A stretch of DNA of 42,249 nucleotides from a virus, in IMG/VR virus record IMGVR_UViG_3300027996_000002, positions 1-42,249 of that record; one strand, given 5' to 3'. The notes beneath the pieces are model-generated. The model made no database searches. It was given only the letters and a program-made list of their open reading frames with translations, and had not been told where the DNA came from. This document shows positions 31,527 to 38,761 of the stretch, in pieces; within the stretch, counting starts at the first letter, position 1; each line of letters opens with the position of its first letter. The position numbers were made by a program, and so were the translations under genes.

Positions 31527-31889
31527 TTAAGACGCTACAAAATACCCTTTCAACATGCCCATTTTACGGTCATTAGGGATACCATTATCGCCCAGGATTA
31601 CGGTAAAGGTATCCAGGGGATTCAATTCTGCGTTAAAATGCTCTGTTCCTACTGCTTTTTGATGGTCGTGCCCTTCATAACGCCTCTTATCATAAAGCTT
31701 CTTTCCAGCCGGTTTACGAGTAGCGGTGACGGGGAGCAGGGTACGGACAATCGCTTGACGCTTAGCGGGGATGCCGTTGCGTTTCCACGATGAAATAACT
31801 GTTGGTGTAACACCTAGTTTTGCAGCCATTTCAATGCCTTTTAAGCCTGTGAGTTTCTGTAACCTTGCTACGGTTAGTATTTTTGCCAT
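31527..31889 (-). CDS. Cro/YdaS-like HTH transcriptional regulator
   Basis: A 120-residue basic protein with GGAGGTTACA before ATG 31889. Residues about 8-40 (LTGLKGIEMAAKLGVTPTVI, then SWKRNGIPAKR) match the helix-turn-helix of Cro/YdaS-type repressors, with SSWK in the recognition helix. The C-terminal half has no recognised domain. As the only clear DNA-binding regulator, encoded near the control region at 32.2-33.7 kb, it is the best candidate to bind the repeats there. Confidence 0.8.
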   Translation of the reverse strand: MAKILTVARLQKLTGLKGIEMAAKLGVTPTVISSWKRNGIPAKRQAIVRTLLPVTATRKPAGKKLYDKRRYEGHDHQKAVGTEHFNAELNPLDTFTVILGDNGIPNDRKMGMLKGYFVAS

Positions 31890-31898
31890 TGTAACCTC

Positions 31899-32021
31899 CT
31901 ACGGTTGTTTAAGGGCGTATGCCGTGAGATACGGCGATAATTTAAGTTCTTTGAGTAAGGTAAGGTCACTACGAGTCCAGAATACAGGTAATCTCGCAGC
32001 GGGGTGCTCCCAGTAATTCAT
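31899..32021 (-). CDS. Short hypothetical protein coupled to HTH regulator
   Basis: A 40-residue ORF whose ATG overlaps the upstream stop as ATGA; it ends nine bases before the HTH gene. It reads as an ordinary small protein with an N-terminal aromatic segment (NYWEHPAARLPVFW) and a Leu-rich helix. Function unknown. Supported by coupling on the 5' side. Confidence 0.5.
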   Translation of the reverse strand: MNYWEHPAARLPVFWTRSDLTLLKELKLSPYLTAYALKQP

Positions 32022-32212
32022 GACGCCAGTAAGTCAATGGTGTATTGATACTTACGTCCTTTTTTGCGGTTGATAAGTTTAAACTGCCCATCTGTTTGAG
32101 CGGCGGTGGGGAAATGCTTAAATAGCATCTCTGCTTTCTCCACTTTCTCAGTGACGGTGATCATCTTGGTTAACTCCAATTGAACGGTAACGCTCGATGG
32201 TTTTGACATCAT
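32018..32212 (-). CDS. Small basic protein, first gene of the early operon
   Basis: A 64-residue protein with AGGAGTAA before two successive ATG codons (32212 and 32209). A helical KVEKAEMLFKHF part is followed by a basic FKLINRKKGRKYQYTIDLL segment with beta-hairpin character. It is the first gene after the twin repeats at 32253-32360 and is probably expressed earliest. No family recognised. Confidence 0.6.
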   Translation of the reverse strand: MMSKPSSVTVQLELTKMITVTEKVEKAEMLFKHFPTAAQTDGQFKLINRKKGRKYQYTIDLLAS

Positions 32213-32252
32213 TTACTCCTGGTTATTGATACGCACTGTGTCTGATAGTACT

Positions 32253-32360
32253 AAGATAATACTAACACACCCGGTGCGTTAAGTGATTGATTTAACTGTC
32301 GTGAAAGTGTGACAGTAAAAAATGGTACGAAGATAATACTAACACACCCGCTGCGTTAAG
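32253..32360 (-). promoter_or_regulatory. Twin 31-bp repeats, probable early promoter/operator pair
   Basis: 32253-32283 and 32330-32360 are identical except one base and 77 bp apart. On the minus strand each contains TTAACGCA, then about 15 nt to TATTAT, a plausible sigma70 promoter with a short spacer. An inverted ACTGTC/GACAGT pair lies between them. They sit just upstream of the first early gene. They may be tandem promoters, operators for the HTH protein, or replication-origin iterons. Confidence 0.6.
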
Positions 32361-32377
32361 TAGTTGTATTGACAGCG

Positions 32378-32386
32378 TGTTATAAT
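32378..32386 (+). promoter_or_regulatory. Extended -10 promoter, plus strand
   Basis: TGTTATAAT is a consensus extended -10; TTGACA lies only 6 nt upstream of TATAAT, too close to act as its -35. Downstream on the plus strand there is only a possible six-codon leader ORF (ATG 32424), so the transcript could be a regulatory or antisense RNA from the control region. Confidence 0.45.
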
Positions 32387-32670
32387 GTACCGTGTTGAGA
32401 CTAATTAATAGGTAGCGTTAAACATGGTGCGTGGTGCGGGGTAAAGTTCCGGTAAATATCGGGTATTTTAAAGTTTATTGTCACACATTTAAGTGACTGA
32501 TATCATTAAGCTTGGAACGGGGCTATATCGTGTATTCTTTTAAATCTTATTAAATTGGTAGATATAAAAAGAGCCTATATAACGCATAGTATAAATATAC
32601 AACATACGTTAAATCCTAGAGGTCTTTGCATTTTACTGTTTTACTGGATATAGCTTTGAGTCAAAGCCAT

Positions 32671-32698
32671 AAAAAGCCTCGACAATGACGCCGAGGCT
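32671..32698 (-). terminator. Intrinsic terminator, minus strand
   Basis: AGCCTCG, a ten-base loop and CGAGGCT, followed on the minus strand by TTTTATGG. It lies downstream of the 140-residue gene at 32833-33255 and separates it from the early operon. Confidence 0.85.
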
Positions 32699-32750
32699 AG
32701 ATACTTACAAAAATAGTTTTCTATTGGTATTACATAAGGCATCAATAATA

Positions 32751-32771
32751 CCCTTGCCATGATAGCAAGGG
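32751..32771 (-). terminator. Second hairpin after the 32833-33255 gene
   Basis: CCCTTGC, loop CATGATA, GCAAGGG: a perfect 7-bp stem. On the minus strand it is followed by TATTATTG, a weak U-run, so it may be an auxiliary terminator ahead of the one at 32671-32698. Confidence 0.5.
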
Positions 32772-32832
32772 ATATTAAATTTATAGGAAGCCCATTCTAA
32801 TACTCTCAATACTAGTAAACCTATGCACCGTC

Positions 32833-33255
32833 TCATACTGGCAGTGTTACTGATTCAAAATTGGTAAGGGTATTCTTGACGACCATTTGTAATTGGGGGT
32901 CGGTAGCAAGTTGTAGGAGTAAAGCAAATTGATGCGGGTATAGGTCTAACATAGCTGAATAGTCTTTACCCTTGCTACTGACTTCTCTTACCCTATCATC
33001 ACTAATTACTACTCTCATTCTCCCTTTGGTATCGGTATAGACTTGGCTAGTGACATGCTTCCCTACTAGCTTAGGCTTGGCAGTTGGTACTACTAGGGGT
33101 ATCTTCTTAACCCTAGTCGCTCTCTTCTTAGGTGGTGCTGCTACTACCACTGGCATTGCCGTACCTGTTAGCTTAGCATTTTCTGCCTTGGCTAGTTGTA
33201 GTTCTAGTTCTAGGATACGGGTATTGTTACTGTTAATCTGTTCTTGTGCTGTCAT
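32833..33255 (-). CDS. Hypothetical protein of an isolated early unit
   Basis: A 140-residue protein from ATG 33255 with CCAGGAGTC upstream; the frame is open to 33339 but the extension has no start signals. Residues about 1-30 form a coiled coil, followed by a Pro/Lys/Arg-rich basic linker (PPKKRATRVKK) and a C-terminal alpha/beta domain (YTDTKGRMRVVISDDRVREV). It is transcribed alone, between the operator-rich region and its own terminator. The basic linker suggests nucleic-acid binding; a regulator is plausible but unproven. Confidence 0.65.
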   Translation of the reverse strand: MTAQEQINSNNTRILELELQLAKAENAKLTGTAMPVVVAAPPKKRATRVKKIPLVVPTAKPKLVGKHVTSQVYTDTKGRMRVVISDDRVREVSSKGKDYSAMLDLYPHQFALLLQLATDPQLQMVVKNTLTNFESVTLPV

Positions 33256-33369
33256 GTCTATGACTCCTGGTAAGGTTATTTGGCAAAATTGCCGGATGCC
33301 GGAAACTGATGCATGATCGGTGCCAAGTTTCTCGGCCAATGATTACAAGCACTTACGCTTCCTTTATAG

Positions 33370-33564
33370 GTCAAATTGTTGACACCGTAAGTACCCGGAA
33401 TCACGATGACCGTAAGCAGTAACCCGCTGATATGATTGACTTGTCAAGTAACTGACATCATGTCAAAAGACTGACACAATCAATAGACTCGGGGTAATGG
33501 TATTGACTACATTTAAACCCTAGCTAGAATTAACGCACCCCGTTTAACGCATCGTTCGTGTCAA
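33370..33564. promoter_or_regulatory. Operator array of TTGAC/GTCAA half-sites
   Basis: Half-sites occur at 33370 (GTCAA), 33379 (TTGAC), 33436 (TTGAC), 33443 (GTCAA), 33462 (GTCAA), 33503 (TTGAC) and 33560 (GTCAA), with TGACA at 33453 and 33472. They form palindromes such as ACTTGTCAAGT and TGACATCATGTCA. Overlap with the promoter at 33503 suggests repressor or activator sites. Confidence 0.5.
33503..33530 (+). promoter_or_regulatory. Plus-strand promoter for late genes
   Basis: TTGACT (33503-33508), 16-nt spacer, TAGAAT (33525-33530). Both hexamers match sigma70 consensus at five of six positions. It precedes the terminase-headed late operon, and the -35 is part of the TTGAC array, so regulation is likely. 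Confidence 0.6.
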
Positions 33565-33741
33565 GTATCTATAGTTACTAGCATAGTATAGATACGTATC
33601 ATTGAGACGGGGGTACCACCCCACACGTTTTTACGCGGTTCGAGTCTCCCGTCGCCTCTGGTTAGAAATCAAATTTCAGAAATATAGATGCTGCACTGAA
33701 TCATTTAATCCCCTTGCTAATGCCTAGTAATCGGGTATGCT

Positions 33742-34005
33742 ATGAAGATGCGCGAGCAGACTTTAGTTGAACAACTATATAAACAGAATAAGAAGCTGCA
33801 CGCAGACTTAGCCAAGGAACGGAAGAGGTCGAACTATCTAGTCCGTAAATTACGCAAGTTAAAGAAGGAGACTTCTGTTGGAAGAAAAAGAAACGATGAC
33901 GCTGCTAAACCCAAAGACCAAGCAGCTCGAAACCTTCAACATTCACACAGGGGAGATAGTAGCAAGAGAGGGCGAAAACCTTCCGACGCATCTATACTCG
34001 ATTGA
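33742..34005 (+). CDS. Small basic coiled-coil protein, first late gene
   Basis: An 87-residue protein from ATG 33742 (ATG 33748 is also possible; no strong ribosome binding site). The first 45 residues are a Lys/Arg/Leu-rich coiled coil. The last 42 are polar and disordered and overlap the terminase small subunit gene in another frame. Function unknown; nucleic-acid binding is suggested by charge. Confidence 0.5.
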   Translation: MKMREQTLVEQLYKQNKKLHADLAKERKRSNYLVRKLRKLKKETSVGRKRNDDAAKPKDQAARNLQHSHRGDSSKRGRKPSDASILD

Positions 34006-34597
34006 AATTGCTGATGCAATATGTAACCTGATTCGTGAAGGTAAGACCTACACCATGATTGCCGCGATGGAGGCTATGCCCGCGCTTCACGCGATTTATA
34101 GGTGGAAGGAAGTTCACCCCGACTTCGCGAAGAAACTGAAAGCCGCTCGCAAAGACCGCGCTACGTACTTCCACGATAAGGCGGTTGATATTCTCGAAGA
34201 GTCTGATAAGATAGACAAGGACGAAGTGTCCCGCGACAAGTTCCGCTTTGACTCTTTTCTTAAGTTGGCGGAACGGGGAGCACCTACAGAGTATGGGCAA
34301 CAGACCCAGTTGGCTCTAGGCTCCAACGCACCTACTATGATAGTAATTAATACTGGGATAAACCGAGAGGACCCAGTCACATTTGAAGGAGAAGCTCATG
34401 TCAAAACGAGTACTACTAGCGAACGGAAGTTATGTGGACCTGGAGAAACATCTCCAATCGGAGCAGAAACGAGCATCCCTGGTGAAGGAAGCGAACCAGA
34501 AAGCGAAAGAGAAGTCCGAGAAGGAATTGAAGCAGAAAAAAGCAGCAAGGGAATCGAACCCAATAAAGAAGAAGACGAAGAAGAAGTCATCCTCTAA
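33878..34597 (+). CDS. terS: Terminase small subunit
   Basis: A 239-residue protein from TTG 33878 with AAGGAG seven bases upstream. Residues about 44-83 (ADAICNLIREGKT, then RWKEVHPDFAKKL) are the HTH typical of small terminases that recognise the packaging site, followed by the oligomerisation helices (ATYFHDKAVDILEE). The C-terminal 65 residues are a strongly acidic, disordered tail that is translated from the same DNA as a Lys-rich protein in another frame. It recruits the large subunit encoded at 35146 to phage DNA. Confidence 0.85.
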   Translation: MEEKETMTLLNPKTKQLETFNIHTGEIVAREGENLPTHLYSIEIADAICNLIREGKTYTMIAAMEAMPALHAIYRWKEVHPDFAKKLKAARKDRATYFHDKAVDILEESDKIDKDEVSRDKFRFDSFLKLAERGAPTEYGQQTQLALGSNAPTMIVINTGINREDPVTFEGEAHVKTSTTSERKLCGPGETSPIGAETSIPGEGSEPESEREVREGIEAEKSSKGIEPNKEEDEEEVIL

Positions 34598-34631
34598 GAA
34601 GGGAGCCAGCGATGCCAAAGAAAAAAGCTAA
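34398..34631 (+). CDS. Lys-rich small protein overprinting TerS tail
   Basis: A 77-residue protein from ATG 34398 with GAAGGAGAAGCTC upstream. After a short folded start (VLLANGSYVDLEKHL) it is extremely Lys-rich and helical. Its first 200 nt lie inside the TerS gene in another frame, where they encode an acidic tail. DNA binding or capsid-internal packaging of DNA is possible. Followed by another basic gene overlapping by 20 nt. Confidence 0.6.
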   Translation: MSKRVLLANGSYVDLEKHLQSEQKRASLVKEANQKAKEKSEKELKQKKAARESNPIKKKTKKKSSSKKGASDAKEKS

Positions 34632-34920
34632 GAAGAAATTTGGTAGAGTTAAGAAGACAGACTTTATAGGCGGGAAGAACATCCCTAAGAAGATGGATGC
34701 TGTTACTAAGTTCACAGTCTTTGAAGCTCCTGACGCATTAAGAGCTATATTTACTGGGGAATCAAAGAAGACCCTAACCCCTAGAGAACAGCACACGGAA
34801 CAGATAAACGCAAAGATTGAAAAGAAAAGAAGTTTAGATAATAAACAGTCGGACGTTACAAGAAGTAAAAAACATTTAAAAGAGTTCAAAAAGAAATTCG
34901 GTAAACGAAAAAAGAAGTAA
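34612..34920 (+). CDS. Highly basic small protein
   Basis: A 102-residue protein, Lys-rich at both ends (starts MPKKKAKKKFG, ends GKRKKK), with a central AVTKFTVFEAPDALRAIF segment. AAGGGAGCC precedes ATG 34612. Likely nucleic-acid binding by charge; no family recognised. It lies between the two terminase genes with another basic gene. Confidence 0.6.
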   Translation: MPKKKAKKKFGRVKKTDFIGGKNIPKKMDAVTKFTVFEAPDALRAIFTGESKKTLTPREQHTEQINAKIEKKRSLDNKQSDVTRSKKHLKEFKKKFGKRKKK

Positions 34921-34933
34921 CAAGGAGAATATA

Positions 34934-35146
34934 ATGGGAAGTTACGTTAACTTATACTACACAGTATTAACTGATGATAATCAAAAAAGGTACCATGTTA
35001 ATCATGTGTTCACTGATGCTGATCTTAATACTAAAACTACAAAACTGAATATGTCTCTTCGACCTATTGACCCCGCTACAGGGAAATATATTAGTGAAGA
35101 CGAGGTAAAGTTTGGACCAGGCGAAACGATCTCTGGACTTACCTAG
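34934..35146 (+). CDS. Hypothetical protein upstream of large terminase
   Basis: A 70-residue protein with AAGGAGAATATA before ATG 34934. It has a beta-strand N-terminus (VNLYYTVLTDD) and a Pro/Gly C-terminus. Its TAG overlaps the GTG start of the large terminase (TAGTG), so the two are translationally coupled. Not recognised. Confidence 0.6.
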   Translation: MGSYVNLYYTVLTDDNQKRYHVNHVFTDADLNTKTTKLNMSLRPIDPATGKYISEDEVKFGPGETISGLT

Positions 35147-36525
35147 TGTCCGTACTCAGGCAACACTACTCAGGGCAAGAAGACTTTACCCACGATCCTA
35201 TGCAGGACGAGGTACAGCAGTACGGGGATAATGTAGAGCAAGTAAATCTTGGATACACCCCCCGTCCCATACAAGCATATTTACATAACAACCTGAAAAG
35301 GTTTAACGTACTCGTTTGTCACCGACGTTTTGGTAAGACTGTGTTCGCGATTATGGAGATGATAGATCAAGGTCTCCGTTGTGAACTGAAGAACCCCCAG
35401 TACGCGTACATCGGTCCTACTTACGGACAAGCGAAACGGGTAGCGTGGGAATACTTAAAAGATTTCACGAAGCATTTACCAGGGGCTAAGCCACACGAAC
35501 AGGAATTACGTATTGATATACCCCGTCCTGACCGTGGCGATAAGGTACGCTTCATGCTACTCGGTGCGGAGAACCCCGATTCACTAGCCGGAATCTACCT
35601 AGACGGATCAGTGTTGGATGAATATTCACTAATGAACCCCGTCGTATGGTCCACGCTCCTAAGACCCGCACTGTCGGATCGAAAGGGCTGGGCTATATTT
35701 ATCGGTACACCCAGGGGTCAGAACCACTTTCACGATATCTTTATGGCAGCGATGCCTCTGAAGAACTGGTTTACCGCGATCTATAAAGCCTCTGATACGG
35801 GGGTCGTGGATCAGGAAGAACTAGAAGAAGCCAAGCAGACGATGAGCGACGAAGAGTATGAGCAGGAGTATGAGTGCTCGTTCACCGCTGCTTTGATCGG
35901 AGCATACTACGGCAAGTACATGAATGATGTTAAAGAGAAGGGGCGAATCACGAACGTGCCCCACGATGCGAGTGTCGGGGTGGAGACATTCTGGGACCTT
36001 GGGATCGGGGATACGACTGCCATCTGGTTTATTCAGAAGGTTGGTAAAGAGGTTCATGTTATTGACTTCATGGAACATGCGGGCGTGGGTCTTGAATGGT
36101 GGGCTAAGAAACTAAAAGAGAAACCATACGTATATGATGAGCATTACATACCCCATGATGGCGCAGCGCGGGAACTCGGTACGGGGCGAACCCGACAAGA
36201 AACCTTGCAGGAATTTGGTATTAGGACTACAATAGTACCCAGACAAGGGGTCGCCGACGGAATTAACGCGGTACGATTGGCTTTATCACATTGCTGGTTT
36301 GACGAAACAAACTGTGCTAAAGGTATATCTTGTCTGAAAAACTACCAACGTAAGTGGGATGGTAAGAACAAGATGTTCATTGATAAGCCTCTCCACGATT
36401 GGTCGTCCCACGGTGCGGATGCGTTTAGAATGTTTGGCTTGATGTTTAATCCAGATCGCGTTAAAACTAGACATCAGATAGCGCACTACCGCCAAGCGGT
36501 TAGTAACTATGATCCTTTGGAGTAG
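35146..36525 (+). CDS. terL: Terminase large subunit (packaging ATPase and nuclease)
   Basis: A 459-residue packaging motor. Walker A is HRRFGKT (about residues 59-65), Walker B is GIYLDGSVLDE (about 148-158) with the catalytic Glu, and the coupling motif GTPRGQ follows. The C-terminal RNase H-like nuclease shows FWDLGIGDT (about 281-289) and SHGADAFRM (about 420-428) carrying the acidic residues. GTG 35146 overlaps the upstream stop. It cuts concatemers and pumps DNA through the portal encoded at 36909. Confidence 0.95.
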   Translation: MSVLRQHYSGQEDFTHDPMQDEVQQYGDNVEQVNLGYTPRPIQAYLHNNLKRFNVLVCHRRFGKTVFAIMEMIDQGLRCELKNPQYAYIGPTYGQAKRVAWEYLKDFTKHLPGAKPHEQELRIDIPRPDRGDKVRFMLLGAENPDSLAGIYLDGSVLDEYSLMNPVVWSTLLRPALSDRKGWAIFIGTPRGQNHFHDIFMAAMPLKNWFTAIYKASDTGVVDQEELEEAKQTMSDEEYEQEYECSFTAALIGAYYGKYMNDVKEKGRITNVPHDASVGVETFWDLGIGDTTAIWFIQKVGKEVHVIDFMEHAGVGLEWWAKKLKEKPYVYDEHYIPHDGAARELGTGRTRQETLQEFGIRTTIVPRQGVADGINAVRLALSHCWFDETNCAKGISCLKNYQRKWDGKNKMFIDKPLHDWSSHGADAFRMFGLMFNPDRVKTRHQIAHYRQAVSNYDPLE

Positions 36526-36527
36526 AT

Positions 36528-36905
36528 ATGGCGTTTCAATTCACTCAAGATGAACTAGGAGTCCTCGGGTCGCAGACGCCTTTTGTGTCTGGTGAACCTG
36601 CTAATGATCCTACAGTTCAAAGAAAAATACAAGAGAACAGAGCATGGAGAGAAGCAGGACGAATCGGACCTGCCCCGCACCCTGATCTTAGGATTGCTTC
36701 AGATACAGAAGAAGGTAATAGGAGAAGTGAGTTCTTTAGTACAGTCCAGAAGATAAGAAACGAAAGCAGAAAGGGTGTGAACTCTTTTATAAGAGGACAG
36801 CAAGCAGCCCCAGGAGCGGGGGGCGCACCTAAAGCTACAGGTGGAGCTTTCAACAATAGCATCCTTCTTTCTAAGAATAGAACGAAGACTAATATCTTAG
36901 GATAA
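36528..36905 (+). CDS. Hypothetical protein between terminase and portal
   Basis: A 125-residue basic, low-structure protein with TTTGGAGTAGAT before ATG 36528. Rich in Arg, Asn, Gly and Pro; ends in a Gly/Ala-rich region and a basic tail. Likely a minor virion or packaging protein by position. Not recognised. Confidence 0.55.
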   Translation: MAFQFTQDELGVLGSQTPFVSGEPANDPTVQRKIQENRAWREAGRIGPAPHPDLRIASDTEEGNRRSEFFSTVQKIRNESRKGVNSFIRGQQAAPGAGGAPKATGGAFNNSILLSKNRTKTNILG

Positions 36906-36908
36906 CAA

Positions 36909-38501
36909 ATGATTGATCCAATCGGAACGGCGCTATATCGTAGATACGATAAGATGATAGGAGACACAGGCAACTGGCGGTCTCACTGGCAAGAAGTCAC
37001 CGACTTCATGATACCAAACAAAGATAACATTTATAGAAGTGAGGACATTCGTGGCGAGAAGAAAGGGAACAAACTGTTCGACACCAAAGCGATCCTCGCG
37101 AACGAACGTATGGCATCAGCACTACACGGTACGCTTACTAATCCTAGCACTGTGTGGTTTGGTCTTTCAACTGGTGACGACAAGCTAGACGAGCAAGACG
37201 ATGTCCAAAAGTACTTACAAGAGTCGACACGTATAATGATAGGAGTCTTAAATGATTCTAACTTCAACTCTGAAATTCATGAGTACTATCTAGACCAAGG
37301 GAGTTTTGGTACTTCAGTGTTTAGGGTAGAAGAAGATGACGAGGACGATGTACGTTTTCAGTCACGACCTATTAACGAATTTACTATTGATGAAAATAAT
37401 AAAGGTATCGTAGACACAACTTACTACGAGTTTGAAATGTCTATCCGCCAGCTTGTAGAAGAGTTTGGTATCGATGCACTAGACGAAGACCTTAAGAAAG
37501 ATTTAGAACTTAACCCTATGAGGAAAGAGAAAGTACTTCATGCTGTTCAACCAGCAAGCGAGCACGTTGTATTCCTTAATTCAGTTGGGGGTAGGAAGTT
37601 CGTGTCTCATAAGGTTCTACGTAGAACAAAACAAGTATTAAAGACTGAAGGATTCTTCGAGAACCCCTACATTGTAGCACGTTGGACGAAGATATCTGGA
37701 GAGATATATGGTCGATCAGCAGGTATGAAAGCCTTAGCTGATATAAAGATGACCAATAAAATGAAGAAAGCTACTATTGAGATGGCTCAATTAACAGTAG
37801 CTCCCCCGATGCAAGCGCCTGATGACGGGGTACTTCTTCCAATTAGAACAGCTCCGCGAAGCGTGAACTTCTTCAGAGCAGGTACTAAAGATAGAATCGA
37901 ACCACTAAATGTAGGTGGGGACGTTAGACTTGGCGAACAACTGATTCAACAACAGCACGATCTTATCAACGAGCATTTCTTTCTAGATCAATTGTCGATT
38001 AGAGAGTCTGATCGTATGACCGCTACTGAGATTATACAGAGGCGCGATGAACAACTTAGGGTACTAGGACCTATCCTTAGTAAGCAGAACAATGAGTTCC
38101 TTAGACCACTAATCGAACGTGTGTTTAATATTCTGGAGAGAAGGGGAAAGATGCCTGAGCCTCCAACGCAACTAAAAGACAAACCACTTAAAGTACGATA
38201 CACATCACAAATAGCGAAAGCACAGCTATCCGCAGAAGGAGACCAAGTAGTTAAAGCAATGCAACTGATTGCTCCTTTCATCGACGTAATCCCCGAATCG
38301 GTGGACAATCTAGACGGTGATGCTATAGTTAGATTCTCAGCGAAGATTTTCGGATTACCACATGAAATACTTCGCGACAAAAAAGACGTTAAATCCTTGC
38401 GAGAACAGAGAGCACAGGCTCAAGCGCAAGAGGCAGAGCTTCAGCAAGCACAAGCTGAGGCTGATATAGCTAACAAAACCCAAGGAGTGGAGAACGTCTA
38501 A
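36909..38501 (+). CDS. Portal protein (T7 gp8-like head-tail connector)
   Basis: A 530-residue portal, the usual size for T7-type connectors. It shows the family's N-terminal RHWQEVTDFMIPN-like segment (here SHWQEVTDFMIPNKDNIYRS), a middle PYIVARWTKISGEIYGRSAG region and a C-terminal MTATEIIQRRDEQLRVLGP helix, all characteristic of podoviral portals. The C-terminal end is a Gln/Ala-rich helix (barrel). It forms the dodecameric ring through which TerL packages DNA. TTAGGATAAC precedes ATG 36909; the stop overlaps the next gene as TAATG. Confidence 0.93.
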   Translation: MIDPIGTALYRRYDKMIGDTGNWRSHWQEVTDFMIPNKDNIYRSEDIRGEKKGNKLFDTKAILANERMASALHGTLTNPSTVWFGLSTGDDKLDEQDDVQKYLQESTRIMIGVLNDSNFNSEIHEYYLDQGSFGTSVFRVEEDDEDDVRFQSRPINEFTIDENNKGIVDTTYYEFEMSIRQLVEEFGIDALDEDLKKDLELNPMRKEKVLHAVQPASEHVVFLNSVGGRKFVSHKVLRRTKQVLKTEGFFENPYIVARWTKISGEIYGRSAGMKALADIKMTNKMKKATIEMAQLTVAPPMQAPDDGVLLPIRTAPRSVNFFRAGTKDRIEPLNVGGDVRLGEQLIQQQHDLINEHFFLDQLSIRESDRMTATEIIQRRDEQLRVLGPILSKQNNEFLRPLIERVFNILERRGKMPEPPTQLKDKPLKVRYTSQIAKAQLSAEGDQVVKAMQLIAPFIDVIPESVDNLDGDAIVRFSAKIFGLPHEILRDKKDVKSLREQRAQAQAQEAELQQAQAEADIANKTQGVENV

Positions 38502-38761
38502 TGGACCTATTTAACAGACAGAAGAAAAAGAACGTAACAATTTACGCTTACCAACGCCTATTTGCGTCCGAGGATGGGAAGATTGTCCTTAAGGATTTAA
38601 GTAGAGCTTGTCATCTAGATGTACCTACGATGTCAAGTGACCCCTATGAAACAGCTTATAGAGAGGGGGAACGGTCCGTTCTCCTTAGAATATTAAAAAC
38701 CATCAACGCTGATCCTGAACAACTTATGAAACTTGTGACGGACAATCAGGAGGAAGAATGA
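38501..38761 (+). CDS. Bbp19-like phage protein
   Basis: An 86-residue protein. The pattern YQRLFASEDGKIVLKDLSRAC, with DPYETAYREGERSVLLRIL and a final NADPEQL, matches the Bbp19-type family found next to portal genes of podoviruses. Exact role unknown, probably capsid assembly or packaging. Starts within the portal stop (TAATG) and overlaps the scaffold gene by four bases. Confidence 0.7.
   Translation: MDLFNRQKKKNVTIYAYQRLFASEDGKIVLKDLSRACHLDVPTMSSDPYETAYREGERSVLLRILKTINADPEQLMKLVTDNQEEE

Larger units (their letters stand above)
32387..32832. other. Non-coding part of the control region
   Basis: No convincing gene on either strand. It contains a GCGTTAA box (32415-32421), an inverted GTCAC/GTGAC pair near 32480-32497, the perfect 15-bp palindrome GCTTTGAGTCAAAGC (32653-32667), the minus-strand terminator at 32675 and a further hairpin at 32751. 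The stretch is AT-rich and would suit an origin or regulatory region. Confidence 0.5.
33256..33741. other. Non-coding control region before late genes
   Basis: No gene seen. It holds a TTGAC/GTCAA half-site array (33370-33564), a plus-strand promoter (33503), two TTAACGC boxes (33530-33550), an inverted GTATCTATA/TATAGATAC pair (about 33564-33594) and a tRNA 3'-end-like segment near 33636-33657. A minus-strand promoter (TTACGG, 16 nt, TATAAA near 33365-33392) could serve the 32833-33255 gene. Confidence 0.55.

Noticed and set aside
32253-32360. CRISPR-like repeat array
   Set aside because: Only two copies with a 46-bp gap, no further units and no cas genes; promoter/operator repeats explain it better.
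33604-33657. Complete tRNA gene in the control region
   Set aside because: Only a T-arm and 3' acceptor-like segment are present; no D-arm or matching 5' acceptor is found, so it is listed only as a finding.
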